Shown in pieces: positions 1 to 9,493 of a stretch of 64,000 nucleotides of DNA (its first letter is position 1; each line of letters opens with the position of its first letter). Both the position numbers and the translations under genes were made by a program. Below the pieces are notes generated by a model. The model made no database searches, had not been told where the DNA came from, and was given only the letters and a program-made list of their open reading frames with translations. The DNA is from Pythium myriotylum. Lineage: Eukaryota > Oomycota > Peronosporomycetes > Pythiales > Pythiaceae. The DNA lies in contig JALJCQ010000009.1 of assembly GCA_023091665.1 (NCBI GenBank), forward strand, positions 434,001 through 498,000, read 5' to 3'.

Positions 1-124
1 CTTGGGTGAGTGTCGTGGCGCCAAACATTCGGGTCGAATCTCATATAGTCACGGCATTGCTGATACGATAGGCGCGGACTACTCATTCAAGTTCAAGTGG
101 CTGCATGGACCCCGACACTAAGGT

Positions 125-698
125 GCTACAGTATTAAGTTTGTATGACCTTCCATTTGCAACAGTACTTCTCGGTCAACAAAATACAACTGTGTCCTTGA
201 CCGTCCACACAAAACTCGTGAACTCATGGAAAAGCAGCGCAAAGGATCAACCTGACTATATGCGATAACGGGGACATATTCGGCAGTGGCTGCTACCTGC
301 GTGCGCGGCTCAAGTACAAGAAATGGCGTTTTCAAATCGATTTCTTCTTTCTTGACCAAGTAATTGACGCGCATCTGTACAATACCAAGTATGAGTTCGC
401 TTTTGACGACTACTACACTGTGTTTGAGATCATATTTTGCCCACCGCTGGCGCGTCGATGTCAACTCAGCGTTCCGTTATGCGACATCGACATTATGGAG
501 TTTACCTTCATGGAGGACAAAATCCTGGAATACCCGTCGCCTGTTGCAATCCTCACATTGGTGGGGACTGCAGAGTGGTTGATAGCGCGCGATAACTTCG
601 TGCACGTACTGTCCGTTGATTGTTTAGGAGAAGGTGGGGCGACGTTGATGCGTCAAGAAAGAAGTCGGACATACGCACTGCTTGCACGCCATCGATGA
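125..698 (+). pseudogene. Remnant of an unrecognised protein-coding gene
   Basis: Two overlapping open stretches in different frames read like protein: about 125-254 and 222-698. The second is open for roughly 158 codons, has no ATG near its beginning, and is rich in aromatic and hydrophobic residues (for example FFFLDQVIDAH and EFAFDDYYTVFEIIF). The need to change frame near position 245 suggests a frameshift or an unseen intron. Upstream bases 60-115 also read as plausible coding, so the gene may begin outside the window. I do not recognise the family. It could be a live exon rather than a pseudogene. Confidence 0.35.
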
Positions 699-2007
699 GA
701 CCGCTTCTGAAGCTCTGCGACCGTCGAGAAACCGTTTCGAACAAGCCGTTGAGAGCAGTTTGCACAAGAACACCGCAGTCCAACGGCCGAGTGACAAGTT
801 CGCCACGATGAGTCCGCCTTACGCGCTGATTCGTCACAAAAAAGCCAGACCATCTCAGTCTTGGCGATCCGCTTCCTCTGTCCACTCGGGTCCGTGGTGC
901 TTATGTCGCTGGGTCAGCTCGTGGGCAGGCCACACGCCTAGAAGACCACGTGGAAGGCATTTTTACGTCCACTAGAGTCGGTTCCAATCTCTTTGTGACG
1001 TGGTCATCTTGCTCCGCAAATCGCACGAAAGAAATGCCCAATTCCTGATCTGAGAGTAGTACTTTACTTCAAAATATGTAACTAGTTTATAGGTTAAAGA
1101 AGGTTTACAAGTAGCTTTGTTAAGTTTAATTGATCGATTTGCAGTATAGTTTATCAACGGTCATGCGTTTTCAGCAGTGTCTACGCCTGAGACATGACCA
1201 TTTTAGTAATTTTTCAAATGCTGTGATGTGTTTGTCCAGTATTTCTGGACGGGAAATGTCTATTCCTGGTGTCCAACTGCGCCAACTGCACGGTGAGACA
1301 AATGGTTGAGTCGGCAAAAGCTTGTTCCTGATTGCAGTGATCTGGACCCATTCTGATCCTGTGCACGGTGCACGCTCTTGGCTCTGTCGATGAAGAGGTC
1401 TGGCCTTCCATGTGTTTCTTTTAATCGCTGGACGTGACATGCTTGAGGTGTACACTCGCCCTTGCTCTCTTTTCCGTGAACCAACGATGCAGGACATACG
1501 AACCAAAACTCCACAAGCGACAAGTGCAAAAGCTTATGCAGACAAGAGCTCCACTCTCTCCAACTGTCTTCCACGGGAGAGATCAACTCTGCTCGCTCGC
1601 AGTTGCCACGAGGTCGAGGCTGTATCCACTTGCATCTGGTCATCGTTGCTCGTGGGACACTCTGGAATCACTGTAGATGCGTACGCGAGGCCCAAGACAA
1701 ACGGAGAATCAACCGCGAGAAGTGGCCAGTGGACTCCTGTCTCATGGATAGGCGAGGGGGCTGATTTGCAAGGCGTGGCCAACATCGTAGACTCTATTGA
1801 TTTATATTATTTCTAAACAGGTTGGTATCATTTCATGCAATTCGTGCTTAAATACTAGATGGAGGTACTTCTCAATCGATATTCAAAATGTAGCCATATC
1901 GATGATCCGCTACAAGAGTCCTACGCGGCACGCCGGATGGTTTCTACGGCGGTGGTGGACACAGGGAAAGGTGAGACCGACCGCATCGTGTCTATCGAGG
2001 GACTAAG
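699..2007. other. Intergenic stretch, no supported gene
   Basis: Only short overlapping open frames on both strands, none with a recognisable motif or convincing start context. From about 1020 to 1160 the sequence is AT-rich. Confidence 0.5.
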
Positions 2008-2014
2008 CCACTTT
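2008..2014 (+). promoter_or_regulatory. Inr-like core promoter for the first small membrane protein gene
   Basis: The bases CCACTTT match the oomycete initiator consensus YCAYTYY and lie 45 bp before the ATG at 2059. A short CA-repeat (about 2038-2051) follows in the presumed 5' leader. The consensus is established for oomycetes; its use here is inferred. Confidence 0.45.
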
Positions 2015-2058
2015 GCAATTGTCTTCAAGACTCCAAAACACACACACACACCACAGCA

Positions 2059-2520
2059 ATGGCTTCGCAAATGATCGCACCATCGCGCGACCTTGTTATC
2101 GTCCACATCGCGGACGTCCCTGAAACCACGATTATCTCCAACTCATCCGGTCAGCGGTCCTATCCACAGAAACCCCGACGTCTCTTCGTTCTCGGGGGAC
2201 TGCTCTACCTCATGGGCGTACTCGGCTACGCTGTCACCACCAACATGCCGTCGCTCAAGACCTCCGAGCCCTTCATCTGGGGTCTTTGTCTTCCCTACGC
2301 CGTGCTCATGACGCAGAAGCTGCTCAAAGTTATCCGTTCGATGGAAGGCACCGACGAATCCGAAGAGCTTGTGAACGCTGACAATGAGTGCGAAGACCAG
2401 GCATTCGGTACACATGCGAGCCACGATGTGATTGCCGTTGTTGGCGACGTGTGCGTCTACATCATCGGCATGTTGCTGTTCTGCTACTTCGTCCTCCCTT
2501 GGCAAATGTACATTGAGTGA
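2059..2520 (+). CDS. Small three-helix membrane protein, paralog A
   Basis: An intact 153-residue frame starting at the first ATG after an Inr-like site. After a polar N-terminus of about 45 residues come three predicted membrane segments: around residues 46-65 (GGLLYLMGVLGYAV), 75-97 (EPFIWGLCLPYAVLM) and 128-150 (DVIAVVGDVCVYIIG). An acidic Glu/Asp loop lies between the last two. Two paralogs follow at 4578 and 5881. The central part is almost identical in DNA to the copy at 5881 while the N-termini differ, which points to recent duplication or gene conversion. No known domain is recognised. Localisation to a membrane is inferred from hydrophobicity alone. Confidence 0.7.
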   Translation: MASQMIAPSRDLVIVHIADVPETTIISNSSGQRSYPQKPRRLFVLGGLLYLMGVLGYAVTTNMPSLKTSEPFIWGLCLPYAVLMTQKLLKVIRSMEGTDESEELVNADNECEDQAFGTHASHDVIAVVGDVCVYIIGMLLFCYFVLPWQMYIE

Positions 2521-4577
2521 AGATCGAGAAAAGAAGTAGCCCTTATTTATTTCTGAATGAAGTTAAACGTTTCAATTGAGCACACAAATAATCTTCTCTA
2601 TTCTCCGTACTTCACAGTACACATGTTTGTTTTCTAGGAAGGAAGTCTGGGTCGTCAGTCAGGTACACGCTAAACAAACCGTAGAAGCCTTGAGAGTTGA
2701 CACTTGCTGCTGACAAATTCGACATCTACTGCCACCAGTTCAACTCGTAGTTTCATTTAGCTTCGCTGGCCCGTTCTTTCATGCGCAGCCATGCAACGGC
2801 GTGGACCTATTCATCAAGCGAAGTTTCCGTAACAATATATGGAAACACCATCGTACGTGGAGTTGGGCGTAAGGTGTATACTTTTTCTGGAGGGCACAAT
2901 CAAGAAATGTGAGACTCGTGCGATCCCGAAAAAATCGCACAGACTCGTTGTCTGTATAATGCAGAGATGCCAATGCCGCATTTTTGAGTGGGGACTGGTA
3001 TGCTTACTGTGTATGATGTGGAAGAGTCTGAGCGAAGCTTAGTCTCAATGCGTTCCCGAAAATCAAGATGTTTTGGTTGATATCGCGGCAGCCTTATACT
3101 GTACCAGCCAGCGCTGTTCCCATTTCTGAAAATTCCATAGGGTCCAGGAACTTCTGAACAGCTCCAGTCCTATGTCATGCAATATTGACGAGTCCAGGAC
3201 TGAGTTATGTTCTCGTTCAGTCGATAAACCTTCGTCCACCGCAACGGCTCATGATGCCATCCAAGCGCAACCGATTTCGCCAGAGTCCCAGTCTATCGCA
3301 CTTGGATTGTTATCTGCAGAGTGTTTCTTCTCTTGATTCGGTGAACAAGAACCGAATCGTCGCCCTTGTTTGCCCAAACTAGTATTGCAACATGCGTGAC
3401 AGGAAGGAGATCACGCTGATGCACACAACAAGCGGAAAATACAGCGCCCAGATCTCGAGTTTTTATAGAGTGGCACGGCGATTGTTGTTCTGAAGTCTTC
3501 GTCTTGCACTTCTCGACCTGCCGCCTGTTTGCACCCACCCCATGAACGCAGCGTCTTCCCAGGGTCTCTTTTTCGTCTTCGTGACCATTCAACCAACCTG
3601 GAAACATATTGTATCGCACACAGATGAGTTGCGGCGCTTGTGACACTGACCGAGTTTAGAATTGGACCCGCGCAGGAAACGGCTGTAAACTTTCAGGTTT
3701 TTGTGGCCTCGACACAAGACCAAACACACGAGCGGTATCTATTATTCGCCCGCAGCGCACACCAATCCCAGACCAGAGATGTTCGGACCCATTGCACTTG
3801 AAGTCTCGAGAATTTACGCCAGTGTGTCGTTTTTTGTCGCGTGATCAACTGGATTATTCTCCGAAGAACCATCGCCATTGGACGATCGACATCGATAACA
3901 CGCATCTCCATGTACACACGTGGAAATGCTGCATTGCAGCATTTCCACACCCTCTCCCCTTGCAGGCAGCAAAGGGAGAGGGTGAATTGGACAGACATTT
4001 CCTCTGGACTCTTGCAGAACATCAGCCCTGTGCCTGGTGAAATAGTCGTGAGTAATACTGGCGACCTGAAATACTGTACATACGAAAACCAGACCACCCG
4101 ATGGAAGATGGGAAATCGGTGTGGTTTTGAATGTCTTTGCCAATTGTCGATGGGGGTCGCGATGAGGATCCTTCTCGCCACTAGCTCGTCTTGGCATCGC
4201 ATCATCAACGATCCGAGCCATTTGTCGTGGAGGATTAAAATCGTCCCTTCGCATGAGGGATTCTCGAAGTCCACAAAGCAAACAAGATCCTCTTTTCCCT
4301 GTCTTTCCATGCCAACTCAAAAGACGCAAGCACATCATCCGTCACAACGATGGCCAAAACTCTCATAATCGCATAATATCCCATAAAAGAAGCTGTATAT
4401 TAGAGTCTATGTTATGTAGAATATAATAATTAACTTATCAGTTTATTTTCTTCAAAAAATTGAGTTTGCCATGACGGACAACATGGTTGTATGCAAGGAG
4501 ACTTCACAGCTGCAGACGGTGGATGCGTTGTCCTCACTTCTCAATCAACGCCGATCATCACAGCGGAAGCGAAGTAA
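2521..4577. other. Long intergenic stretch with hairpins, no supported gene
   Basis: No frame here has a recognisable domain. A long open stretch on the minus strand (about 3693-4338, two overlapping frames of 174 and 205 codons) has no ATG-based or motif support and crosses the hairpin cluster at 3920-3984, so I leave it uncalled. An AT-rich tract at 4370-4460 precedes the next gene and may be its promoter region. Confidence 0.45.
3920..3984. repeat. Two back-to-back hairpins
   Basis: Positions 3920-3948 form a perfect inverted repeat with 14-bp arms and a one-base loop (arm GTGGAAATGCTGCA). Immediately after, 3948-3963 and 3969-3984 form a second inverted repeat with 16-bp arms, one mismatch and a five-base loop (arm CACCCTCTCCCCTTGC). 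The function is unknown. It could be the core of a small foldback transposon. Confidence 0.7.
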
Positions 4578-5003
4578 ATGGAGTTCGACTCGGCCATCGA
4601 TGCCACCAATATTGGCATTGACGTCGAATTTTCGGATGCTCACACTCGAAGGACCAGTCACGACATGAGGTTGCGGTTGTTGGCATTCGGAGCACTGCTG
4701 TATCTCGGCGGCATGCTAGGATATGCAGTGAAGACCGACCTTATCTCAATGGCGACGTGTGAACCTTGCGTTTGCAGCATTTGTATCCCGTACATCTTCA
4801 TAATGACCAAGAAACTACTCCGGATCCTTCGTGTGAACGAAGGAGTTGACGAGGAGCAACCAGCTGACAGCGAATGTGAAGCCTCCAGCGAACTCGTGCG
4901 CCAGGATGTGCTCGCTGTAGTTGGCGATGCTTGTGTCTACGGTGTTAGTATCCTCCTCCTTTGCTACTTTAGCATTGGCAAAATGCAGAATATTTTTATC
5001 TAA
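4578..5003 (+). CDS. Small three-helix membrane protein, paralog B
   Basis: An intact 141-residue frame from ATG 4578. It shares the layout of the copies at 2059 and 5881: a polar N-terminus of about 35 residues, a first hydrophobic segment containing GALLYLGGMLGYAVKTD, a second ending IFIMTKKLLRILR, an acidic loop, and a last segment with DVLAVVGDACVYGVSILLLCY. It is the most divergent of the three paralogs, so it has not shared in the recent sequence exchange seen between the other two. The function is unknown. Confidence 0.7.
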   Translation: MEFDSAIDATNIGIDVEFSDAHTRRTSHDMRLRLLAFGALLYLGGMLGYAVKTDLISMATCEPCVCSICIPYIFIMTKKLLRILRVNEGVDEEQPADSECEASSELVRQDVLAVVGDACVYGVSILLLCYFSIGKMQNIFI

Positions 5004-5825
5004 ACACCAGCAGCACCAACTCATGTTGTGAATTCGTGCGAGTTGAGCCCCTCAACTATTGAAGACCCTTTATCGCCTCCCCAGCTTGCACTCGCTGTCT
5101 GGTGTGGTCCACCGCTCTCCACCTTTGCTTCGAGAACCGAGGGCTACACTGGCAACCGATTCAAGTGTCTTCAGGGTGCAGGACAGTCTGTTACGAACAA
5201 TCCGCACAAACGACTTTCTCGAGCGCTTTGTTCACTGTCGAGGCGACCATAGATGCAGTGGTTCAACGATCCCATTACTTTACCGCTCTAGAGTCTCCAC
5301 AGCCGTTTTGGATTGGAACGATCCACAAACCGAGTCGATGTGCTGATGCTGTTATGAAATGGGACATGATGGTCACAGGCAGTTGAGACCGTCACGAGTC
5401 CCCGCCGTTCCCGCACCCACCAAATTCTTGAACGCTGAACTCAATTGCGACTCGGCATCCATTAAATCGGACAAAACCAGGTGGTACGTTGTCCTTGAAC
5501 TGAGACAAAAAACTCCATGAACAGCCCCAGCATCAAGCGTAGATGTCGGAGCGCGAATAAAGCAAGGCGAGGCCGTGTGGCTCCTTCTCATCTACGTGCG
5601 ACGAGGGTGTACACTGGCTGGAGACAGCTGCTTCCTCGTGCCCGTCCTGTCGAGCCAAAACAGATCGCTGTATTCTCAGTGCTTACCCATAGTTACTAAC
5701 CCAAAATAGTTTTCTATCCCACCAAACCAATCGTTTAAGGTAATCGAATCGAAGTGATGACGGAGATCCACAAAGATGACTCCATAGGGTCATCACTCGG
5801 TGCGAAAATCGAACGTCTTACGGTC
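5004..5825. other. Intergenic stretch, no supported gene
   Basis: Short overlapping frames only. I see no motif, repeat or RNA gene here. Confidence 0.45.
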
Positions 5826-5832
5826 TCACTTC
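5826..5832 (+). promoter_or_regulatory. Inr-like core promoter for paralog C
   Basis: TCACTTC matches the oomycete initiator YCAYTYY and lies about 50 bp before ATG 5881, nearly the same spacing as for the paralog at 2059. Confidence 0.45.
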
Positions 5833-5880
5833 TTCAGTTCTTGTCTCGCGGCCTCCTCAGCAGCTCCACTGCAAGCGACG

Positions 5881-6306
5881 ATGGCTTCTCTTCACGTCGA
5901 AGTGCGCATCGCCGATGAAGTTAGTGACTGCCAAGCGATTCCGACCGCGTATCCGCTCAAGCGCCGGCGCGTGCTGGTGCTCGGAGGACTGCTCTACCTC
6001 ATGGGCGTACTCGGCTACGCTGTCACCACCAACATGCCGTCGCTCAAGACCTCCGAGCCCTTCATCTGGGGTCTTTGCCTTCCCTACGCCGTGCTCATGA
6101 CGCAGAAGCTACTCAAAGTTATCCGTTCGATGGAAGGCACTGACGACTCTGAAGAGCTTGTGAACACCGACAACGAGTGTGAAGACCAGGCATTCGGCAC
6201 GCACGCGAGCCACGATGTGATTGCCGTTGTTGGCGACGTGTGCGTCTACATCGTCGGCATGGTATTGCTCTGCTATGGGGCGCTACCGGGGCAGTTGAGC
6301 GAGTGA
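5881..6306 (+). CDS. Small three-helix membrane protein, paralog C
   Basis: The frame is open from 5800, but the ATG at 5881 is chosen because it lies about 50 bp after an Inr-like site and gives MASLH, comparable to MASQM in paralog A. This yields 141 residues with three predicted membrane segments, as in the copies at 2059 and 4578. From about 5980 to 6255 the DNA is nearly identical to 2195-2470, while the first 30 codons and the last 8 differ. The function is unknown. Confidence 0.7.
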   Translation: MASLHVEVRIADEVSDCQAIPTAYPLKRRRVLVLGGLLYLMGVLGYAVTTNMPSLKTSEPFIWGLCLPYAVLMTQKLLKVIRSMEGTDDSEELVNTDNECEDQAFGTHASHDVIAVVGDVCVYIVGMVLLCYGALPGQLSE

Positions 6307-6850
6307 GGAGAATGCAAATTGCTCCTCACCCCGTAATTTATTTCGACTGGTACCGATCACGCCAACGAGAGGATACGGACATGAATCCCGGGCAGCTCGA
6401 CGAGTTCACGATGCGATTGAGGTCTCGTTTGTGGCTGGTGCCCGCGCTTCTGGCTGCCGACGGCCGCGCACGTGCGCGCCGTGGTCGATCAAACTGCGAA
6501 TTTCGAGCGCTGCCTACAGGTTTCCTCGTGCAACAACGAACCTTCGTTGTCAGTTCATGAGAGAATGATAAGCGATTTGGCCGGAGAGGGAGTGCTCATC
6601 TTGGCTGCGTCAGTGGTGGTCCACTTTGCATTGTCTCCTTCGCCACCGACAGACACGGGCTATACTGTATAGTGTCCTCTGCAGTCGGACTCGCAGAAAA
6701 AGAAAACCTCTACCAGCTATCACTATTGCGGCAAGACCCCAAATCTCTCTAAACCCCCGGAAGGCGGCTGTGCTCATGTGGGTTTGCATTCCAAGAGCAG
6801 ACGAAAAACAATCCTAACAGTCAAAATCTATATTATTATTGAGCAACTTT
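6307..6850. other. Intergenic stretch, no supported gene
   Basis: Short frames only. The region separates a plus-strand gene from a convergent minus-strand ankyrin gene. An AT-rich tract at 6820-6845 may hold the 3' ends of both. Confidence 0.4.
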
Positions 6851-7525
6851 CTATGGACAGAGGAACGCGCCCTGGTTTTCCAGCAGCACTGCCTCACCCC
6901 CGGTGCCCCGCCTGATCCGCGCAGTAATTTCAACGTCGTCATCACGGTTGACCGACGCGCCGTATGCTAGCAGTATATTCAGCGTGTCGGCGTTGCAGCC
7001 GTCCCAGCCTTGCCGCAGCATCCTGTCCAGTCCTTCCTGCAGTTCCTCTTCCGAGTAGAACCTCGCTAGACTCGTGGTCTCGAGAAGCAACTCGAGGATC
7101 TCGGCGTTGTTCATGTGCATGGCAAAGCGCACGGCGAGCGGCAGCATGACGGCGAGCGTCTCGCTCAGCTCGCGCTCGCGCTCGGGCGAGTAGAACCATC
7201 GCACGACGTCGGCGTGGCCGTTCTCGATCGCGAGCCCGAGCACGAAGCGGTGGCCGCCCAGCACGCCCGGCGGCGGCCTCGTGTAGTACCATGGGTAGAA
7301 GTACCGCGGCGCGCGACTGCCGGCGGACGAAAGCTCTAAGACGTCGTCGGCTGGCTGGTAGGCGGCGATGTAGGCGTTGGTGGCGTCCACGACGGCGCGC
7401 ACGGCCGGCTGCGCGAAGAAGCACTCGATCGCGCGCACGTCGCCGGTCGCGAAGGCCCCGTAGAAGGCGTCCGGGTCCACGGCGCCAGCAGGCAGCTCCA
7501 TCAGTCGGCCCTCATCGTCGGGCAT
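6851..7525 (-). CDS. Ankyrin-repeat-like protein
   Basis: An intact 224-residue frame. The frame runs upstream to 7546 but the first ATG is at 7525. Helical repeat signatures are visible: LGLAIENGHADVVRWFYS, LAVRFAMHMNNAEILELLLE and DTLNILLAYGASVNRDDD resemble the second halves of ankyrin repeats. Such proteins mediate protein-protein contacts. Oomycete genomes carry many of them, and several decayed relatives lie nearby (7.9, 8.7, 9.0, 12.4-13.1 kb). The gene is more GC-rich than its surroundings. A partner or pathway cannot be inferred. Confidence 0.7.
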   Translation of the reverse strand: MPDDEGRLMELPAGAVDPDAFYGAFATGDVRAIECFFAQPAVRAVVDATNAYIAAYQPADDVLELSSAGSRAPRYFYPWYYTRPPPGVLGGHRFVLGLAIENGHADVVRWFYSPERERELSETLAVMLPLAVRFAMHMNNAEILELLLETTSLARFYSEEELQEGLDRMLRQGWDGCNADTLNILLAYGASVNRDDDVEITARIRRGTGGEAVLLENQGAFLCP

Positions 7526-7623
7526 GAGGAGCGAGCTCCTCGTCACTTCGTGGAATGAAGAAATTGCGTATGTAGACCACTGTAGCTACCAGAGTGCCCA
7601 ACTGTTGCCATGACAAAAGGACC

Positions 7624-7666
7624 TCTGCGACAGAGGGAAACATGATAATTTCCCTCCTGTCGCAGA
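7624..7666. repeat. Hairpin with 17-18 bp arms
   Basis: Arms at 7624-7640 (TCTGCGACAGAGGGAAA) and 7649-7666 pair fully except for one bulged base; the loop is eight bases. It lies about 100 bp upstream of the ankyrin gene at 6851-7525. A role is not known. Confidence 0.6.
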
Positions 7667-7929
7667 TTGTATGCTGAGGGGGTCAAATGGACTCATTTGG
7701 GATCTCGTTTGTGTCAACTCTTGGTGAGGAGCTATACGTGTGCATAGGTGTGTGTGTGGGCGTGTGATTCCGTCGAGGACTTCGAGTCGTCTTTGCTGTT
7801 CGAAGGATCAGAACAAAACAAAGTTTTCAAAAGCACGGCCGACTTCGCTCGCGAAAAACGGACCCAGGCAAAACCAATGAAAATACGCTTTGCCTGGTTC
7901 CGTTTTCGCGGGCTCATTCTGAAGTGGTC

Positions 7930-8109
7930 TGCCGTGTCACACGCGACGCGCACCCGCTGGAAGAAGCGCCCGTTGGTTGATTGCAATCTCTGACAAAACC
8001 CAGTATTCGTGACATCGACAAGGTCGACAGCCGAGCGTCCGTCATTCGCTCGCTTGTTTGGACTGGCTCCACTGTAAGGTTCATTAACATGCGATCCAAT
8101 AGACCTCAC
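7930..8109 (-). pseudogene. Ankyrin-repeat gene remnant
   Basis: On the minus strand the reading ASPNKRANDGRSAVDLVDV resembles the ankyrin sequence ERGADANKRAK followed by DGRSALDLAEV at 12.6 kb. It is short, has no start, and is surrounded by frame changes. It appears to be a decayed copy of the same family. Confidence 0.45.
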
Positions 8110-8645
8110 CCTTCAAGGTCAAAGTCAAAGGACTGGCTTCACATCCTACAAGGGGCTTCACGGCTTCAACTTAGCCCACGCACCTGTTCATCTAAGCTGT
8201 CGAACCGTATGCAACCCCGGCGTTGAAATCAGCACCCAAGTCCTGGAACTGTTGTGCAAAGAGGAGGGGGTTCTTGTGCCGAGGACTTCCGTCTAATGAT
8301 GGATCAAAGAAGTCGGTTGGGGCGTGTGCCAAAACTGTTCGCGCCGATAAACGTCCCAGTACCCATTCGTTAATCGGATCTCCTCCTCGTCAACGCAGCC
8401 ATGCTTATAAAGGGTGGCTTCATGTTGGAGCCGATCGTATGGAGAGCAACGGTCAATACTGAGTTCGAGAATGCGCTCCGGACTGGGACCGGTGAATCCA
8501 CTTGACCTTACTCCCTGACGAGCACCATAGGCGGCGTTCTAACTTTCGCACGTGCGCGTTGTGAAGCAAACAATACCTCGGGGACGTGGACACTGTGACT
8601 CAACGTTATGTGAGACTCTACCTCGTGAAATGATTTATCGGTTGA

Positions 8646-8804
8646 ATTCTCGATCATCCGATTCCGGCCGTGGCCGAACGCCTCGCAGTCAAAAACGTCA
8701 TTCTGGGACCATTGCTGAGCCTCGGCGCCGACGACAGTCACGGTATCTACGAGAAAGCGATGAAGGAAAGTGCGGTGTTTGCTCTGGACAAAGTTGAAAT
8801 ATGA
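8646..8804 (+). pseudogene. Ankyrin-like fragment
   Basis: A plus-strand reading of about 51 codons contains VILGPLLSLGADDSHGIYEK, which has the helix-turn-helix and LGAD spacing of ankyrin repeats. It is bounded by stops on both sides and lacks a start codon. It is probably a relic. Confidence 0.35.
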
Positions 8805-8920
8805 GAGAGAGGAAAAGCGGCGCATAGCAACTTGCCTCGTTTTGGACCTCCATTAATTGGAGGCATGTGGGCGGTCTTCAACTTTACGACCTTCCACATG
8901 CTAAAGGCTCTTGGTTTGTA

Positions 8921-8945
8921 GAGAGTGATCATGTCGATCACTCTC
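8921..8945. repeat. Short perfect hairpin
   Basis: GAGAGTGATC (8921-8930) is repeated inverted at 8936-8945 with a five-base loop. Function unknown. Confidence 0.6.
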
Positions 8946-8949
8946 CACG

Positions 8950-9150
8950 CACCCACAGATCACCCCACACAATCAAATGCGGGCATTCGAGTCCATCAAT
9001 TTATTGGTGCTTCCGGGGTCGCAGCCACCAACTGATCGCATGGGGATGCTCCACAAGCAGCAACATCTGAGACAGGACCACTTTCGCATCCACATGACCC
9101 TTCAGAGGGGAATTTCCGGTCCAGTCGATGCCTTTTAGAACTCGATTCTC
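8950..9150 (-). pseudogene. Ankyrin-like fragment
   Basis: The minus strand reads KGIDWTGNSPLKGHVDAKVV, then LSQMLLLVEHPHAISWWL, with ankyrin-type spacing (GHVDAKVVLSQMLLL). No start and no continuation are visible. It is low-confidence debris of the local ankyrin family. Confidence 0.35.
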
Positions 9151-9493
9151 GTGTAAATATGCATCTATATTTTACAATATTCATAGCTTTGACATTGTAT
9201 ATACGACTTCGCATTTGATTTCTTGATATAACCGATACAAATCAGGCAACCACGTAAGGCAGGGAGTCCAGGTTGGTGGCTCCAGTCTGGCGTCTCATCT
9301 CGTGATGACAGTAGTGTGCGTTTGTGGGGTTTTCGCCTCGAAGATGAGTTGCCACCCACACAAGTCGTAAACAAGATACTGTTCATCGAAAAATGAGGAG
9401 AAAAAAGAACCCTCTTTCCGTTGGAGCGGCCTCTGCCGTCGTCAGTCGCCCTATTGGCACCCCGTGGGCAAGGTCTCCGTTGCGAACTGCGCG

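Larger units (their letters stand above)
7526..9493. other. Region of ankyrin debris and hairpins between genes
   Basis: Apart from the separately listed ankyrin remnants and hairpins, no intact gene is seen. The DNA upstream of 9494 is open in frame back to about 9380 but holds no in-frame ATG. Confidence 0.4.

Noticed and set aside
3693..4338. Long minus-strand open frames (up to 205 codons)
   Set aside because: No motif, no good start, competing equally long frame on the opposite strand, and it crosses the hairpin cluster.
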